A stretch of DNA of 64,000 bases from Candidatus Saccharimonadota bacterium. Lineage in GTDB: Bacteria > Patescibacteriota > Saccharimonadia > Saccharimonadales > Saccharimonadaceae. Position numbers and translations under genes: made by a program. Shown here piece by piece: positions 62,401 through 64,000 of the stretch; the first letter of the stretch is position 1, and every line of letters begins with the position of its first letter. The DNA lies in NCBI GenBank assembly GCA_026395405.1, contig JAPLYU010000001.1, positions 378,696-442,695 on the forward strand. The letters run 5' to 3'. Under the pieces are notes generated by a model. The model ran no database searches. It was not told the origin of the DNA and saw only the letters and a program-made list of their open reading frames with translations.

Positions 62401-62755
62401 AGAGATGATAACTATTAAATCAGACGATGTTTATGGCCGAGCAAAGGCTTACGAATCAATTATTAAAAACGAACCAATTGTCGGACCAAAATTACCTGAA
62501 TCATTTAACGTTCTAGTCAAAGAGCTTCAAGGATTGGGTCTGCGAGTTGATTTACTGGACGAAGCCGAAGATGCGGTTGCAATTGTTGACGCCGCCGCGG
62601 TAGTCGGTACTTTACCCGGGGACGAGACGGTGCCCGACGAGGTATTAGATAGTATCGACGAAACCGTTGCCGATGAGTTTGACGATATCATGGATGAAAT
62701 GGTTATCGACGATGCTGACGACGACGAAATTGTTGAAATTAAGGAGGAAGTGTAA
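59402..62755 (+). CDS. rpoB: RNA polymerase beta subunit
   Basis: 1117 residues, normal for a lineage without large insertions. Visible: protrusion/lobe region ([20 protein letters not shown]), rifampicin pocket ([37 protein letters not shown]), flap and active-site [24 protein letters not shown] (catalytic lysines) and C-terminal [25 protein letters not shown]. An acidic tail of about 65 residues ([23 protein letters not shown]) ends the protein. rpoC starts 1 nt after the stop. Confidence 0.97.
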   Translation: MAKAKPISTKRVFFTEGGASLELPNLIAHQKDSWRDFVETGLSEIFSELNPIDDYTGQKLSLRFNDYKFQDPKTSEQEAKENNLTFDAPLHANVELTNKVTGEVKDQEIYLGDYPWMTDRGTFIINGTERVIVSQLIRSAGVFFTADKAVARNFYGAKLIPGRGAWLEIETSPNGVIYVKIDRRRKLPITTLLRALGHSKTSEIKSLFDDIDTGEVKYIEATLDKDSARGSNEALIEVYRRLRPGDLATVDNARSMIERMFFDFKRFDYSRVGRYKLNQRLGIKLPNTTENRVFQLSDLIAIIREIIRLNNTQDLPDDIDSLSNRRVKLVGELVSRQFRVGMLRMQRNAMDRMSMCDLETVTPGQLINARPVVAAVREFFASSQLSQLMDETNPLSELSHKRRLSSMGPGGLSRERAGFDVRDAHPTHYGRICVIETPEGANIGLVLNLASYARVNEYGFVETPYLKVVDGKVTNKVVYLDAAQEVVEVIADASVKLNKDGSFAEERVSARNGILPEQVDASEVTYVDASHKQILGSSAALIPFIEKNRVDRSLTGSAMQKQAVPLLIPQSPIVGTGIEGEIAKNTSQLICAAEDGEVVRADADEIHVKYKDGVKKYELIHFAKSNDDRSINQKARVTRGDKVKKGDILIEGASIADGELALGRDLLVAFMPWGGYNMDDATILSSRLVRDDTLTSINIKDYNVEVRETKLGNEIVTRDIPNVSEESLRHLDEDGIVQIGSELKNGDVLVGKITPKGEQELSSEERLLRAIFGEKAKDVRDTSLRMNSAGGGKVVGVKIFSRENGHELKAGVLMQVQIFVAQLRKISVGDKLAGRHGNKGVIAKILPVEDMPYMEDGTPVDVVLNPLGVPSRMNIGQLFETHLGMAARALGYKVATPPFNGVPNDTISDQLEKAGYARDGKFQLYDGQNGKAFEERTTVGVMHMIKLHHMVSDKIHARSTGPYTMVTQQPLGGKAQNGGQRFGEMEVWALEAYGAAATLQEMITIKSDDVYGRAKAYESIIKNEPIVGPKLPESFNVLVKELQGLGLRVDLLDEAEDAVAIVDAAAVVGTLPGDETVPDEVLDSIDETVADEFDDIMDEMVIDDADDDEIVEIKEEV

Positions 62756-62756
62756 A

Positions 62757-64000
62757 ATGCCACGAGTAATCGCAACTAACGGAATCGCTGACTTTAACGC
62801 TATCCGCCTGACCGTCGCTAGCCCAGAAGATATTCTTCGCTGGAGTAATGGTGAAGTCACAAAACCTGAAACAATTAACTATCGAACACAGAAACCTGAA
62901 CGAGACGGTCTATTCTGCGAAAGAATTTTTGGACCAGTCAAAGATGTAAATCCACACGATAGCAAACTAAAAGGCGTACGTTCACGCGAAGCTGCAGTTG
63001 ATAAAAACGGTGAACTTATCACCAAATCAATCGTACGACGCGAACGTATGGCGCATATTTCACTGGCAACTCCGGTTGCACATATTTGGTTTATGCGCGG
63101 TACGCCAAGTGCAATGAGCTTATTGCTAGGCATTACTGTTCGTAATCTTGAGCGAATTGCATATTTTGCAACCTACGTTGTCCTAAAAGTTGACGAAGAA
63201 AAACGCGATCAATACATGTCAGATGCCGAAGCTGAAGCCGAAGCTGGCCGAGTTGCAATCAAAATGCGCTATGAACGCGAAGCTGGTGTAGAAAATGCCG
63301 ATATCAAAGCGTTGGCAGCCGAACAATCTCGCGAAATCGAAGAACTAGAAGAAACCTTTAATTTCAAAAAATCACAACTAGATACTTTGACAAAAAGCGC
63401 GTTAATCAACGAAATTGATTACCGCAATTTGCCTGATGAATATGTCGATTTGATTGAAGTTGGGATGGGCGGATCCGCTCTTAAAACCCTTCTTGATGAG
63501 ATTGATTTGCCTACACTTATCGCAAAACTTTCCGAAGAAGTTGCTGGAGCCAAAGGCCAACGCGAAAAGAAACTTCTAAAACGACTAAAAATGCTGGAAG
63601 GTATGTCAACCGCAGGTATTAATCCAAGTAGCCTGACGCTGACAGTTCTACCGGTCATTCCTCCGGATTTGCGACCTATGGTGCAACTTACTGGTGGACG
63701 ATTTGCAACTTCAGACTTAAACGATCTCTATAGGCGGGTTATTAATCGCAATAACCGCTTGAAAAAACTAATTAACCTGAATGCACCGGAAGTAATATGC
63801 CGAAATGAAATGCGCATGCTGCAAGAAGCAGTCGATGCTTTGATTGATAATAGTGCAGCCAAGGGCAACCGTGCAGTTAATGCTACTGGTGGCCGGCGCC
63901 GACTAAAATCAATTAGCGACATGCTAAAAGGTAAGCAGGGTCGTTTCCGCCAAAACCTACTAGGTAAACGCGTTGACTATTCTGGCCGCTCCGTTATTGT
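62757..64000 (+). CDS. rpoC: RNA polymerase beta' subunit, 5' part, zinc-ribbon cysteines lost
   Basis: ATG 62757 behind AAGGAGG; continues past the window end (414 codons visible). [29 protein letters not shown] and [20 protein letters not shown] match beta', and [14 protein letters not shown] is at the very end. Between GPVKD and VRRERM the four zinc-binding cysteines of the canonical N-terminal zinc ribbon are replaced by Pro66, Asp68, Val81 and Asn84 with no change of spacing. A lineage-specific coiled insertion ([19 protein letters not shown]) follows at about 157-176. Confidence 0.95.
   Translation, partial: MPRVIATNGIADFNAIRLTVASPEDILRWSNGEVTKPETINYRTQKPERDGLFCERIFGPVKDVNPHDSKLKGVRSREAAVDKNGELITKSIVRRERMAHISLATPVAHIWFMRGTPSAMSLLLGITVRNLERIAYFATYVVLKVDEEKRDQYMSDAEAEAEAGRVAIKMRYEREAGVENADIKALAAEQSREIEELEETFNFKKSQLDTLTKSALINEIDYRNLPDEYVDLIEVGMGGSALKTLLDEIDLPTLIAKLSEEVAGAKGQREKKLLKRLKMLEGMSTAGINPSSLTLTVLPVIPPDLRPMVQLTGGRFATSDLNDLYRRVINRNNRLKKLINLNAPEVICRNEMRMLQEAVDALIDNSAAKGNRAVNATGGRRRLKSISDMLKGKQGRFRQNLLGKRVDYSGRSVI

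Noticed and set aside
1-64000. UGA read as glycine (Gracilibacteria-type code)
   Set aside because: UGA terminates several genes exactly at overlapping starts (for example 14791-14793, 7401-7403, 44244-44246), and families align without in-frame UGA.
1-64000. CRISPR arrays or insertion sequences
   Set aside because: No regularly spaced repeats and no DDE transposase frames were seen; the only mobile gene set is the serine-recombinase element.

Overview
The window looks like a chromosomal segment of a member of the Candidate Phyla Radiation (Patescibacteria), most probably a Saccharibacterium (TM7). This is inferred from protein character and gene order, not from a 16S gene. UGA is used as a normal stop (for example the TGATG overlap at 14791-14795 ahead of gatB), which argues against the UGA-glycine code of Gracilibacteria and Absconditabacteria. 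Most of the window is densely packed housekeeping genes with overlapping or near-touching ends.

Layout. 1-8.0 kb: a laccase-domain protein and Rel on the minus strand, then a plus-strand sugar-phosphate operon (rpiB, rpe, split transketolase, class II aldolase, PfkB kinase, an unknown protein, a SLOG protein). These enzymes would connect pentose phosphates to glycolytic intermediates. 8.0-18.1 kb: uvrB, a LamG pseudopilin, a DEAD-box helicase with a long leader, gatC-gatA-(membrane HEPN-like protein)-gatB-galU, and three small envelope proteins. 18.1-29.6 kb: dnaE, a SpoU methyltransferase, a pilus-type ATPase, rplS, an LRR protein, an rnhB-yraN fusion, pepN and a secreted HNH-type nuclease. 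29.6-44.8 kb: nusA behind a terminator-like hairpin, clpC, a membrane HExxH protein, radA, a PIN/TRAM protein, a class A penicillin-binding protein, tyrS, a HAD phosphatase, recG, a phospholipase C-like protein and rsmD. 44.8-51.9 kb: two tRNA-Leu genes around an FAD-linked oxidase, a Crp/Fnr regulator divergent from a GreA-like factor, a TrmH-like methyltransferase, hisS and tig. 58.6-64 kb: clpP, rpoB and the start of rpoC.

Between tig and clpP (neighbours in many bacteria) sits an integrated element of about 6.0 kb bounded by an 18-bp perfect direct repeat that looks like the 3' end of a tRNA-Gln. It carries a large serine recombinase, an HUH replication initiator, overlapping micro-ORFs, a hairpin-rich candidate origin, three unknown genes (two encoding small membrane proteins), and a candidate restriction-modification pair (PD-(D/E)XK nuclease and D12-class adenine methyltransferase). 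A third, degenerate copy of the right end lies just before clpP, suggesting two insertions at the same place. This element is the best candidate for an undescribed system here.

Two window-wide observations stand out. First, many transcription units have a TATAAT-like box only 6-10 nt before the start codon and no Shine-Dalgarno, implying leaderless mRNAs; internal operon genes use AAGGAG-type sites instead. This rule fixes several start codons. Second, the N-terminal zinc-ribbon of RpoC keeps its length but has lost all four zinc-binding cysteines.
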